64,000 nt of DNA from assembly GCF_001190925.1 (NCBI RefSeq), contig NZ_CP011072.1, forward strand, positions 1,178,001 to 1,242,000, given 5' to 3'. The notes below the pieces were generated by a model. The model was not told the DNA's origin. It saw nothing but the letters and a program-made list of their open reading frames with translations, and made no database searches. Positions 20,513-29,302 of the stretch are shown here, piece by piece. Source of the stretch: Azoarcus sp. CIB (GTDB taxonomy: Bacteria > Pseudomonadota > Gammaproteobacteria > Burkholderiales > Rhodocyclaceae). Positions within the stretch are counted from its first letter, which is position 1. Each line of letters starts with the position of its first letter. The position numbers and the translations under genes are program-made.

Positions 20513-21694
20513 ATGATCGCCCACGAAATCCCCGAAATCCGGCTTCGCGTCGACACCGACCGTTTCGGGCCGGTGCTGTTCGAGATCGGCGTCGATCCGG
20601 AACGACTCCGGCTGACGATGCAGCGCGTCGAGGACGCACATGCGCGGTTTGCGCACTCCCCCTTGGCGCAGGTCGCCAACAAGCTCGAGCGCGAGGTCAT
20701 CGCCAGCAGCATCTACGGGACCAACACCATCGAAGGTGGCACCCTCACCGAGGATGAGACCCGTGCGGCGATGGATCTCGACCCCGCGCAGGTACAGGAA
20801 ATCGAGCAGCGTCGCGTGCTCAACATCAAGGCGGCATACGGCCGGGCGCGGCAGGCTGCACTCGATCCGGCGTGGGCGCTCTCGATCGATTTCATCACCA
20901 CCATCCACGGACTGATCACCCACGACCTCCCGCACCCCGACAACCGGCCCGGGTTGATCCGCAACAATCCGAAAGGCCGCATCACTCACGTCGGCAGCCC
21001 GCAGCATGGCGGGCGGTACAAGCCGCCGCAGTATGAGCGCGACATCTGGCGGCTGCTGGAGGGACTGCTGGCATGGCACCAGCAACTCGCCGATGCCGGC
21101 GTGCCCCCCCTGGTGCGTGCGCCGTTGGTGCATTACTACTACGAACTGATCCATCCCTTCTGGGATGGCAACGGGCGTGTCGGGCGGGTCATCGAGGCCA
21201 CGCTGCTGCAGGCAGCGGGCTACGAGTACGCCCCCTTTGCGTTGGCGCGCTACTACCTCGACAACATCGACGCTTACTTCACGCTGTTCAGTTCCTGCCG
21301 CAAGGCGGCCGAAAAGCATCAGCCGCATCCGAACACGGCCTTCGTGCTGTTTCACCAGGAGGGGATGCTCCTGACGATCAACGCGCTGCACGATCGTGTC
21401 AATCGGCTCGTCAGCATCCTGCTTTTCCAGAGCCGGACCCGTGAGCTGCTGGACAGCAAGGCGATCAATGCGCGCCAATACACCATCGTGTCGCAACTGC
21501 TGACCCAGGGCCGCCCCGTGCCGCTTGGCGAACTTCGGCACACGCCGTGGTATGCGAGCCTCTACCTGAAGCTTAACGACAAGACGCGCAGCCGCGACCT
21601 GAAGAAGCTCCGGGAACTGGAACTACTCGTTCTCGACCAGGAGGACCAGCTGTGGCCGGGCTGCGTGCAGGTCCGCAATCCCAGAGCGCTGTGA
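20513..21694 (+). CDS. Fic-domain AMP-transferase (class II, self-inhibited)
   Basis: 393 residues. The Fic active motif HPFWDGNGRVGR begins at His214. The N-terminal inhibitory helix motif is seen as GTNTIEGG (about residues 69-76, the S/T-x-x-x-E-G-(N/G) pattern), as in class II Fic proteins that autoinhibit. The region 160-185 holds a flap (GRITHVGSPQHGGRYKPP). The C-terminal part (about 330-393) looks like a winged helix. Such proteins AMPylate Ser, Thr or Tyr of unknown targets. It follows the restriction-modification gene by 134 bp. Confidence 0.9.
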   Translation: MIAHEIPEIRLRVDTDRFGPVLFEIGVDPERLRLTMQRVEDAHARFAHSPLAQVANKLEREVIASSIYGTNTIEGGTLTEDETRAAMDLDPAQVQEIEQRRVLNIKAAYGRARQAALDPAWALSIDFITTIHGLITHDLPHPDNRPGLIRNNPKGRITHVGSPQHGGRYKPPQYERDIWRLLEGLLAWHQQLADAGVPPLVRAPLVHYYYELIHPFWDGNGRVGRVIEATLLQAAGYEYAPFALARYYLDNIDAYFTLFSSCRKAAEKHQPHPNTAFVLFHQEGMLLTINALHDRVNRLVSILLFQSRTRELLDSKAINARQYTIVSQLLTQGRPVPLGELRHTPWYASLYLKLNDKTRSRDLKKLRELELLVLDQEDQLWPGCVQVRNPRAL

Positions 21695-21766
21695 CCCTGC
21701 CAGCTCGCGCGTCGTTGAACGAGGTGGGCGCGCTGCGCTGAAGACACGGGGCGGGGACTGACCCGG

Positions 21767-24700
21767 TCAGGCCGCCGCAGCCGGCAGCGGTGCGAGCAGT
21801 GCGGCGATGTCGTCCGCACCGAACTTGGCGAGCGCGTCGGCGTCTTCCGACAGCACGCCGGCGGCGAGCGCGGCCTTGCGCTCCTGCAGCGCGAGGATGC
21901 GTTCTTCGATGCTGCCGGCGCAGATCAGCTTGAACACGAACACCGGCTTGTCCTGGCCGATGCGGTGGGTGCGGTCGGTGGCCTGGTTTTCGGCGGCGGG
22001 GTTCCACCACGGGTCGTAGTGGATCACGGTATCGGCCGCGGTGAGGTTGAGGCCGACGCCTCCTGCCTTCAGGCTGATGAGGAAGACCGACGCGCGCCCC
22101 CGCTGGAAATCCTCGACCGGCGTGCGGCGGTCGCGCGTGTCGCCGGTCAGGCCGACCCAGCTGATCCGGGCGCGGTCGAGTTCGGCGGCGATCAGCGCGA
22201 GCATCTGGGTGAATTGCGAGAACACGAGGATGCGCCGCCCTTCCGCGATCAGCTCGGGGAGCATGTCCATCAGGTGGTCGAGCTTGGCGCGCTCCTTGAC
22301 CCTCGCCGCGGCGGCCGTGCTCTTGAGCAGGCGCGGGTCGCAGCACACCTGACGCAGTTTGAGCAGCGCGTCGAGGATCACGATCTGGCTGCGCGCGAAA
22401 CCCTTCGCGGCGATCTCGTGACGGATCTTCTCGTCCATTGCCGAGCGCACGATCTCGTACAGGTCGCGCTGCCCGCCTTCGAGGCCGATGCTGCGCACGA
22501 TCACGGTCTTGGGCGGCAGCTCCTTCGCGACGTCATCCTTGCGCCGCCGCAGCATGAAGGGCTTGATGCGGGCGGCGAGGAGGTCGCGCCGCTGCATGTC
22601 GCCGCGCTTCTCGACCGGCGTGCGCCAGAGGCGGGTGAAGTCCTTTGCGGTGCCGAGAAAGCCGGGCAGCAGGAAATCGAACTGCGCCCACAGCTCGCCG
22701 AGGTGGTTTTCCAGCGGCGTGCCGGTCAGGCCCAGCCGGTGGCGCGCGCGCAGCTGGCGGATGACCTGGGCGCCCTTGCTCGCGGCGTTCTTCACCGTCT
22801 GCGCCTCGTCGAGGATCAGCAGGCTCCACTCGCGCGCCTGCAGCGCGTCGGCGTCGCGCCACAGCAGGGGGTAGGTGGTCAGCGCGACGTCGATGCCGTC
22901 GAGCTGGTCGAAACGGCTGTGACGGTCGGGGCCGTGCAGGTTCAGCACGCGCAGTCCGGGGGTGAAGCGCGCCGCTTCGGCCTGCCAGTTGAACACCAGC
23001 GAGGTCGGCAGGATCACCAGCGCAGGTCGGTCGAGCCGCCCGGCGTGTTTTTCCGTGAGCAGGTGGGCGAGCGTCTGCGCGGTCTTGCCGAGGCCCATGT
23101 CGTCGGCCAGGATGCCGGCCAGATCGTGGCGCACGAGGTGTTGCAGCCATGCGAGCCCTTCGAGCTGGTAGGGGCGCAGCACGGCGTTGAATCCTTCCGG
23201 GGCGGCGACGGCTTTGATGCCGCGGGCGTCGCGCAGGCGGCGGGCGAGCTCGGCGAGCGCGTCGCGTCCGCGCCCCGGCAGATCGAGATCGGCCAGCCGT
23301 GCGGCGTCCAGGCGCGACACGCGCAGCGCCCCTTCGGGGCGGTCGAACAGGTCCACCAGCGCACCGACGAGCGGCTTCAGGCGCCCGGCCGCGATGCGCA
23401 GCCGGCCGAGGTCGGCGTGATGCAGGATGATCGCCTCCGCATCGGCGATGCGCTGGAGGCCGCCGCCCAGCCAGCGCGCGTCGCGCCCGAAGAGTTCGGC
23501 CAGCAGCGGCGCGAGGGCGAGCGTGCGGCCGTCGACCTCGATGCCGGGCGAGATGTCGAGCCAGCCGCCGTCGGCCTCGTCCACGTCGAGCGTCACGTCG
23601 ATGATGTCGATGGCGTGGTGGCGGAAATCGGGCGGCAGTTCGATCGCCCAGCCTTCGGCGCGCAGGGCCGGAATTTCGTTGGCCGTGAACGGGCCCCAGG
23701 CGTCTTCGCTGGCGAGGCCGAAGGCATGTTCGGGGAGCGTGTCGTAGGCGCTGGAGACGCCCCGCAGGCCCACCTTGCCCAGCCCCGCCTGACCGAGGCG
23801 CCGGATGGCGGCCGATTCTGCCTTGGTGTCGCGCTGCAGCCGTGCGCTGCGGCCGTCGGGCAGGGTGTGGAACATCGGTGCCTCGCCGGGCGGGATCGTC
23901 AGCGGGCCGTAGCGGAACGCGAGCGTCGCGTAGTCGAACAGCGTCGCGCCATAGCGCGGGTAGCTGCGGAACTTGATGTCGTAGCTGGAAATCGTGTCGA
24001 CGCGCAGCACCGGGACGGGCGGGCCGGACAGCTCCAGTGGCGGTTCGCCGAGCGTGCTCGGCAATGGCAGGGCCGGGGCGAGTTCGGTCAGCGTCGCGCT
24101 GATCATCTCCGCTTCGACCGGCGTCAGCGGCGGCAGCCACAGCAGGCGCACGACATGTTCGGCGGGGGCGTCGAGGGTGATGGGGCCGGTTTCGTTCGCC
24201 TTGCGGTCCACGTACCAGGGCGGCAGCAGCGGCAGCACGACCTCCGCCGGAGGCGTCAGGCGTAGTCCCGGCGCGCGTCGTCCGTCCGCGGTGCTGAGCC
24301 ATTGCGGCGAACCGGGGCGTGCGTCGCCCAGGCTCAGCGGAGCGGCGCCGAGCTCGTCGAAATAGGCACGCTCGCAATGTGCCAGGCGCGTCATCAGTTG
24401 TTCGGCGTTGCGGCCATCGAGCGGCAGCGCGTCCTGGAAGAAGCGTCCGCGTGGCCGCTGGCTCCAGAGCAGGCCCAGGATCTCGAGATCCGCGTCATTG
24501 ACGAAGGACGGCGGCGTGTCGAGCGCCCGCTCGACGTTCTGCCAGCTTTCGGCCTGTCGAACCGAGCCGTCGCGGCCGAGCCGCGCCTTGAAGCAGGTCA
24601 CGGCGTACTGCTGATAACCGTTGTGGAAGCGGATCAGGTAGAGGAGCGTGTGCTGCGCGGTGGGCGCGGGCTTGCGCGTCGTAGGCGGCTGCTGTGCCGT

Positions 24701-25045
24701 GATGCCGCGGAACGCTTCGATCCAGGCGAGGATCTGTTCGCGCGGGCGTGACGGATCGCTGGTGCGCACCGTCAGCCAGCGGAGCAGGGTGGCGGCGACG
24801 TGTTTGCAGTCGATGGCAACCGGGCAGGAGCAGTATGAAACGGGGCGCTGCGAATGCGGGGCCCCCATGAATTGCACCACCACCTGATAGGGCCGCGACC
24901 GTGTGCCCTGGACGCGGGCGCGCAGGGTTTCGCCATCGCGGGCGAGGTCGGAGACAGCGCCCAGATAGGCACGCCCCTTCGCGACCTCGTGGGGCCCGAG
25001 CCAGCGCGTGATGTCGGTTTCGGTGCAGGTGTCGAGGATGCTCAT
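21767..25045 (-). CDS. SWIM zinc-finger SNF2/Rad54-family helicase
   Basis: About 1092 residues. An N-terminal SWIM zinc finger (YCSCPVAIDCKHVAATLL, CxC...CxH) is followed by a long bacterial SNF2 N-domain and then the two-lobe ATPase. Walker A is DDMGLGKTAQT, motif II is LILDEAQ (DEAQ box), and the C-terminal lobe has VFSQFTQML, SLKAGGVGLNLT and THRIGQ. It is a double-stranded DNA translocase of the HepA-related bacterial SWI2/SNF2 class, with a role in transcription recycling, repair or defence not decided by sequence. ATG 25045 is preferred; a GTG at 25090 adds 15 residues and neither start has a clear RBS. Confidence 0.88.
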   Translation of the reverse strand: MSILDTCTETDITRWLGPHEVAKGRAYLGAVSDLARDGETLRARVQGTRSRPYQVVVQFMGAPHSQRPVSYCSCPVAIDCKHVAATLLRWLTVRTSDPSRPREQILAWIEAFRGITAQQPPTTRKPAPTAQHTLLYLIRFHNGYQQYAVTCFKARLGRDGSVRQAESWQNVERALDTPPSFVNDADLEILGLLWSQRPRGRFFQDALPLDGRNAEQLMTRLAHCERAYFDELGAAPLSLGDARPGSPQWLSTADGRRAPGLRLTPPAEVVLPLLPPWYVDRKANETGPITLDAPAEHVVRLLWLPPLTPVEAEMISATLTELAPALPLPSTLGEPPLELSGPPVPVLRVDTISSYDIKFRSYPRYGATLFDYATLAFRYGPLTIPPGEAPMFHTLPDGRSARLQRDTKAESAAIRRLGQAGLGKVGLRGVSSAYDTLPEHAFGLASEDAWGPFTANEIPALRAEGWAIELPPDFRHHAIDIIDVTLDVDEADGGWLDISPGIEVDGRTLALAPLLAELFGRDARWLGGGLQRIADAEAIILHHADLGRLRIAAGRLKPLVGALVDLFDRPEGALRVSRLDAARLADLDLPGRGRDALAELARRLRDARGIKAVAAPEGFNAVLRPYQLEGLAWLQHLVRHDLAGILADDMGLGKTAQTLAHLLTEKHAGRLDRPALVILPTSLVFNWQAEAARFTPGLRVLNLHGPDRHSRFDQLDGIDVALTTYPLLWRDADALQAREWSLLILDEAQTVKNAASKGAQVIRQLRARHRLGLTGTPLENHLGELWAQFDFLLPGFLGTAKDFTRLWRTPVEKRGDMQRRDLLAARIKPFMLRRRKDDVAKELPPKTVIVRSIGLEGGQRDLYEIVRSAMDEKIRHEIAAKGFARSQIVILDALLKLRQVCCDPRLLKSTAAAARVKERAKLDHLMDMLPELIAEGRRILVFSQFTQMLALIAAELDRARISWVGLTGDTRDRRTPVEDFQRGRASVFLISLKAGGVGLNLTAADTVIHYDPWWNPAAENQATDRTHRIGQDKPVFVFKLICAGSIEERILALQERKAALAAGVLSEDADALAKFGADDIAALLAPLPAAAA

Positions 25046-25189
25046 AGGGTCGGGAGCGAGGAGCAGGGGGGGGCGGGGCGCTTGGGTCACCGCCGGTGTT
25101 TCAGTCGGGGCGGGATTCGCGGCGCCTGCGCAGAACGAAGGGTGGGCGCCTCACCACCCTCGGATCGGGTTACGAGCAAGTCGCGCGCA

Positions 25190-25621
25190 TCAGCCCGGCC
25201 GGTCCAGCTTCGTCGACAGCAATATCGTCGAGAAGGTGTCCACCACACCCCGTATCGCCCGCACCCGGTCGATCACCGCGTCCAGTTCGTGCGTGGTCTC
25301 CGTTTCCAGCATTCCGCACAGGTCGTAACGGCCGCTGACCGAGTACAACTTGGTGATCTCGTGGCGCTTTCTCAGCGCACGCACGACGTCGGGCTCGTTC
25401 TTCGACTCGATCGAGATCAGCACCATCGCCTGGATCGAGCGCGACGACTGCGGCTTCGTCACGCTGACCGTGTAGCCGCTGATCGTTCCCGAATCTTCCA
25501 GCGCCTTCAGGCGCAACTGCACGGTGCTGCGCGCGCAGCCGAGCGCCTGCGCGATCTTCACGACGGGCAGGCGGGCATTCACTTTGAGTAGCTCGATGAG
25601 CTGGCGGTCGAGTTCGTCCAT
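25190..25621 (-). CDS. Lrp/AsnC-family transcriptional regulator
   Basis: 143 residues. N-terminal helix-turn-helix (ELDRQLIELLKVNARLPVV, recognition helix around CARSTVQLRLKAL) and a C-terminal RAM effector domain (SGRYDLCGMLETETTHEL). It is divergent from the lysine 2,3-aminomutase gene with 167 bp between the starts, so it very likely controls the lysine pathway, perhaps with lysine as effector. Confidence 0.88.
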   Translation of the reverse strand: MDELDRQLIELLKVNARLPVVKIAQALGCARSTVQLRLKALEDSGTISGYTVSVTKPQSSRSIQAMVLISIESKNEPDVVRALRKRHEITKLYSVSGRYDLCGMLETETTHELDAVIDRVRAIRGVVDTFSTILLSTKLDRPG

Positions 25622-25666
25622 GGGTTTTGCGGGGTAAAAATCAGATTGTCCGAACGTCGGTCATTT

Positions 25667-25695
25667 TGACTGATTTGCGGGCATATTCAAAGTCA
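25667..25695. promoter_or_regulatory. candidate Lrp-type site in the kamA / regulator intergenic region
   Basis: Imperfect inverted repeat TGACT (25667-25671) ... AGTCA (25691-25695), extended by TTTG/CAAA-like flanks, in the AT-rich gap between the divergent regulator and kamA. Lrp proteins favour such AT-rich loose palindromes. This is weak evidence. Confidence 0.35.
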
Positions 25696-25788
25696 CTTTG
25701 CCTGTTCAGGCTGGCGCAGCCCGTCCCTAAACTCGTCTTCGTCAGGCCCCCGCGGCCATTCATAACGACGAACAAAAGGGACAGGAAA

Positions 25789-26970
25789 ATGCTGCAGAAA
25801 GTCGTCATCTCTCCCCGCCAACTGCTGACCCGCGCCGAACTGGAAGCCTATGATCCAGCTTCCGAACCCTGGCAGAAGCAGTTCGGCCGCCGCTATACCC
25901 ACCACTCCGAACTGAAGGACGTCCTGAACAACATGGAGGACGTGAACGAGACCGTGTACGAGAAGTTCGCGGTGTCGATCACGCCCTACATGGCGCAGCT
26001 GATGGACCCGAACGATCCGGATTGCCCGATCCGCCTGCAGTACCTGCCGTCTCGCCACGAGGAGCAGAAGGCCGGTTTCGCCACGCTGCTCGACGAACTG
26101 GGCGAGGAGGGCGACACCGTTCCCGGTACCAGCGTTGTGCACCGCTACCCGCGCCGCGTGCTGTTCCTGGTATCGAACACCTGCTCGACGCTGTGCCGGT
26201 TCTGCACGCGGAAGCGCATGGTGTCGCAGCCGGCAGGCTCGGTGCACAAGGACGAGATTGAGCGCTCGATCGACTACATCGCGAGCAACAAGGACATCGA
26301 CGACGTGCTGCTGTCGGGCGGCGATCCGCTGACCTTCGACGACGAGCGCCTCGACTACATCCTCGGCGCAATCCGCGAACGCGCGCCGCACGTGCGCTTC
26401 CTGCGCATCGGCTCGCGCATGGTCGTGCAACTGCCGACGCGCGTGACCCCCGAGTTGTGCGCGATCCTAGAGAAGCATCGCGTGCAGATGGTGAACATCC
26501 ACATCAACCACCCGAAGGAGATCACGCCGCTGCTGCGCGAGCGCGTCAAGCTGATCCAGAAGGCCGGCATCATGATGGGGCTGCAGACGGTGTGCCTGAA
26601 GGGCGTGAACGACGACGTCGCTGTGCTGCGTGAGCTCTTCATGCAGGCGATCGAGATGGGCGTGCGGCCGTACTACGTCTATTCGACGGACATGGTCGAG
26701 GGCGCGCACCACTTCATCGTGCCCTACCACCGCATGCTGGAACTGTACGAGGGCATCCGCGGCTGGATCAGCGGCCCGGCGGTGCCGACCTTCGTCGTCG
26801 ATGGCCTCGGCGGTCTCGGCAAGCTGCCGATCATCCCGACCTATGTGACGGAAGAGATCCGCCGCGACGGTCAGGGCACGACGATCAAGTGCCGCAACTA
26901 CAAGGGCGACACCGTCGAGATGCCCGGCCTGGGCCTGGACTTCCGCGTTCCGTCGCACAGCCGCGCGTAA
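25789..26970 (+). CDS. kamA: lysine 2,3-aminomutase
   Basis: 393 residues from ATG 25789, preceded by GGGACAGGA. Radical SAM enzyme: the CxxxCxxC cluster motif is Cys132-Cys136-Cys139 (CSTLCRFC), followed by the SAM-binding SGGDPL. The downstream regions VRPYYVYSTDMVEGAHHF and FVVDGLGGLGKLP match PLP-binding parts of KamA. It converts L-lysine to L-beta-lysine, step one of lysine fermentation to acetyl-CoA and butyrate or crotonyl-CoA. The six genes that follow supply the rest, which separates it from EpmB-type paralogues. Confidence 0.93.
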   Translation: MLQKVVISPRQLLTRAELEAYDPASEPWQKQFGRRYTHHSELKDVLNNMEDVNETVYEKFAVSITPYMAQLMDPNDPDCPIRLQYLPSRHEEQKAGFATLLDELGEEGDTVPGTSVVHRYPRRVLFLVSNTCSTLCRFCTRKRMVSQPAGSVHKDEIERSIDYIASNKDIDDVLLSGGDPLTFDDERLDYILGAIRERAPHVRFLRIGSRMVVQLPTRVTPELCAILEKHRVQMVNIHINHPKEITPLLRERVKLIQKAGIMMGLQTVCLKGVNDDVAVLRELFMQAIEMGVRPYYVYSTDMVEGAHHFIVPYHRMLELYEGIRGWISGPAVPTFVVDGLGGLGKLPIIPTYVTEEIRRDGQGTTIKCRNYKGDTVEMPGLGLDFRVPSHSRA

Positions 26971-26980
26971 GGGGAGCCGC

Positions 26981-28018
26981 ATGAAGCATGGTTCCCCCTA
27001 CGGCACGCATCGCGTCGTCGAGCCGCAAGGCGTGCTGCCGCAAGGTGCGTGGAAGATCGACAACTCGATGTCGCTCTGTGACAACGAGATCCTGATCGAC
27101 GTGTCCGCGCTGAACATCGATGCCGCGAGTTTCACGCAGATCAAGACCGAGGCCGAAGGCGACCTCGGCCGCATCGCGGCGAGCGTGCGCGACATCGTCG
27201 GCCAGCGCGGCAAGATGCACAACCCGGTGACGGGCTCGGGCGGCATGCTGATCGGGCGTGTCGCGGCGATCGGGCCCAAGCTTGCGGGCAAGATCGACCT
27301 CGCCGTTGGCGACCGCATCGCGACGCTCGTCTCGCTGTCGCTGACGCCGCTGCGCATCGACGCGATCCGCCAGATCCACGTCGACAAGGACCAGATCGAG
27401 ATCGACGGCCAGGCGATTCTGTTCGAGACCGGCCTGTACGCGAAGCTGCCCGACGACATCCCCGAGAAGGTCGCGCTCGCGATCCTGGATGTGGCCGGTG
27501 CGCCGGCGCAGACCGCGCGCCTCGTGCGTCCCGGCGATACGGTCGTGGTCGTCGGCGGGGGCGGCAAGTCCGGCACCTTATGCGTGTACGAAGCGAAGAA
27601 GCGCGCGGGGCCGACCGGCTGCGTGATCGGCGTGTCGCCCTTCGAGAAGGACTGCCGCCGCATGACCGAGCTCGGCTGGGTCGATCACGCGCTGCGGGCG
27701 GACGCGACCGACGCGGTGTCGATGATGGAGGCCGTCTCCGAGCTGACCGGCGGGCGCATGGCCGACGTCGTGATCAACTGCGTGAACATCCCGAACACCG
27801 AGATGGGCAGCATCCTGTCGACCCGTGACGGCGGGAAGATCTACTTCTTCTCGATGGCGACGAGCTTCACCGCCGCCGCGCTCGGTGCCGAAGGCGTCGG
27901 CAAGGACGTCGAGATGATTGTCGGCAACGGCTACGCGAAGGGCCACGCGGTGCTCGCGCTGGAACTGCTGCGCGAATCGCCCACGCTGCGCCGCCTGTTC
28001 GAGACGCTGTATGTCTGA
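26981..28018 (+). CDS. kdd: L-erythro-3,5-diaminohexanoate dehydrogenase
   Basis: 345 residues. A Rossmann nucleotide-binding motif (VVVVGGGGKSGTL, about residue 187) sits within an MDR-like two-domain fold. The N-terminal MKHGSPYGTHRVVEPQGVLPQGAWKID is typical of Kdd. It oxidises 3,5-diaminohexanoate to 5-amino-3-oxohexanoate with NAD(P)+. It begins 10 bp after kamA and overlaps the next gene by 8 bp. Confidence 0.92.
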   Translation: MKHGSPYGTHRVVEPQGVLPQGAWKIDNSMSLCDNEILIDVSALNIDAASFTQIKTEAEGDLGRIAASVRDIVGQRGKMHNPVTGSGGMLIGRVAAIGPKLAGKIDLAVGDRIATLVSLSLTPLRIDAIRQIHVDKDQIEIDGQAILFETGLYAKLPDDIPEKVALAILDVAGAPAQTARLVRPGDTVVVVGGGGKSGTLCVYEAKKRAGPTGCVIGVSPFEKDCRRMTELGWVDHALRADATDAVSMMEAVSELTGGRMADVVINCVNIPNTEMGSILSTRDGGKIYFFSMATSFTAAALGAEGVGKDVEMIVGNGYAKGHAVLALELLRESPTLRRLFETLYV

Positions 28019-29090
28019 GGCGCGCGCCATGACCGGGAGCGCGCTGTGGCGCGAGATCCGCGCGGCCGGCATGACGACGCTGGCAGTGATGGGGATGACG
28101 AAGAACACCGGCAAGACGGTGTGCCTGAACCATCTCCTCGCGCAGGCCCACGCGCAGGGTACGAGCGTCGGCATCACGTCGATCGGCCGCGACGGCGAGG
28201 ACCGCGACCAGGTGTTCTCGATCCCGAAGCCGCCCGTGCTCGTGTGGCCGGGCAGCCTCGTCGCCACCGCGCGCGACACGCTGCTGCGCGCGAAGGTGCG
28301 CTGGAAGCAGATCGGCACGACCGGCATCGAGAGCCCGATGGGCGAGATCCTGATCGTGCGTGCACTCGACCACGGCGAGATGGAGATCGCCGGCGCATCG
28401 CGCAGCTCGGACCAGCAAAAGGTGATTGCGATCCTGAAGGGCTGCGGCTGCGCGCTCGTGCTGCTCGACGGCGCACTCGGACGGAGCCATCACGCGTCGC
28501 CTGCGATTGCGGACGGTGTGGTGCTCGCGACCGGCGCGGCGATCGGCGGTGGCATCCCCGACGTGATCCGCAAGACGCGCGACCGGCTCGCGATCCTCGG
28601 CATTCGGGCGGTCGATGAAGTTCTCGCCGAACGTTGCGCGCACGTCTTCGCACATGGCGGCATAGGCGTGTGGAATCGCGCTGGCGAAGCCGTGTTCGAC
28701 GCACGCATCCCGACGCTTAACGCAGCGTCGACGCTGCTCGGCCTGCACGAGCCCGCAACCATCGCCGTCAGCGGCGCGGTCGGCCGCGCGCTGTGGCACG
28801 CGCTTAACACGCTGATCGCGCGCCATCCGGGGCTCTCGGTCGTCGTCGCCGACGGCACCAAGCTCTTCATCGACGCCACCGACGTCGCGACCTTCACGGC
28901 GAAGGGCGGGCGGCTCGCGGCCTTCCGCGGCATCCGCATCGCCGGCATCACCCTCAACCCGTTTTCGCCGCTCGGCGGCAGCTTCGACGCCGGGGACTTC
29001 CTCGACGCGGCACGCCGGGCCTTCCCCGATCACGTCGTCACGGACGTTATGCGCAAGGAACAACGATTAACCCGACAGGCAATTACGTGA
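28011..29090 (+). CDS. P-loop protein of the lysine pathway, KamB-like reactivase subunit
   Basis: 359 residues from ATG 28011, overlapping kdd; ATG 28029 is a close alternative. A clear P-loop MGMTKNTGKT lies near the N-terminus (about residues 27-36), with further nucleotide-binding-like strands (LVLLDGALGRS). Proteins of this type are encoded between kdd and the 5,6-aminomutase genes in lysine fermenters and are annotated as reactivase subunit KamB of the B12-dependent aminomutase. The usual MutS-like partner KamC is not in the window. Identification rests on position and P-loop, so it is moderately sure. Confidence 0.65.
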   Translation: MSEARAMTGSALWREIRAAGMTTLAVMGMTKNTGKTVCLNHLLAQAHAQGTSVGITSIGRDGEDRDQVFSIPKPPVLVWPGSLVATARDTLLRAKVRWKQIGTTGIESPMGEILIVRALDHGEMEIAGASRSSDQQKVIAILKGCGCALVLLDGALGRSHHASPAIADGVVLATGAAIGGGIPDVIRKTRDRLAILGIRAVDEVLAERCAHVFAHGGIGVWNRAGEAVFDARIPTLNAASTLLGLHEPATIAVSGAVGRALWHALNTLIARHPGLSVVVADGTKLFIDATDVATFTAKGGRLAAFRGIRIAGITLNPFSPLGGSFDAGDFLDAARRAFPDHVVTDVMRKEQRLTRQAIT

Positions 29091-29117
29091 ATGAAGCTTG
29101 AGTGCTGCACGGTCGCT

Positions 29118-29235
29118 CCCTCCCCTTCAAGGGGAGGGTTGGGGTGGGGATGGGTTTCGGACGGGGCTCGTACAGGCCCTGGTGGGTTCCGACGGAAAAC
29201 CCCATCCCCTCCTAGCCTCCCCCTTGAAGGGGAGG
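29118..29235. repeat. long imperfect inverted repeat with CCCTTCAAGGGG cores
   Basis: Left arm 29118-29156 has core CCCTCCCC TTCAA GGGGAGGG. Right arm 29197-29235 has CTCCCCC TTGAA GGGGAGG. The arms are mutual reverse complements with a few mismatches, and each core is itself a palindrome. It lies between the KamB-like gene and kamD, and its transcript would form a strong cruciform that may stabilise the mRNA or lower downstream expression. Confidence 0.7.
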
Positions 29236-29302
29236 AACACGGTGCCCGAGCGGACCTCGTGTATTTCTTTGCCGCCTTGATGATGCAGGAAGGAGTTTTC
29301 GA

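Noticed and set aside
21965-24265. 766-codon plus-strand frame across the helicase gene
   Set aside because: Antisense shadow; the minus strand carries all SNF2 motifs.
25789-26970. EpmB or glutamate 2,3-aminomutase instead of KamA
   Set aside because: The six other lysine-fermentation genes follow directly, which makes lysine the clear substrate.
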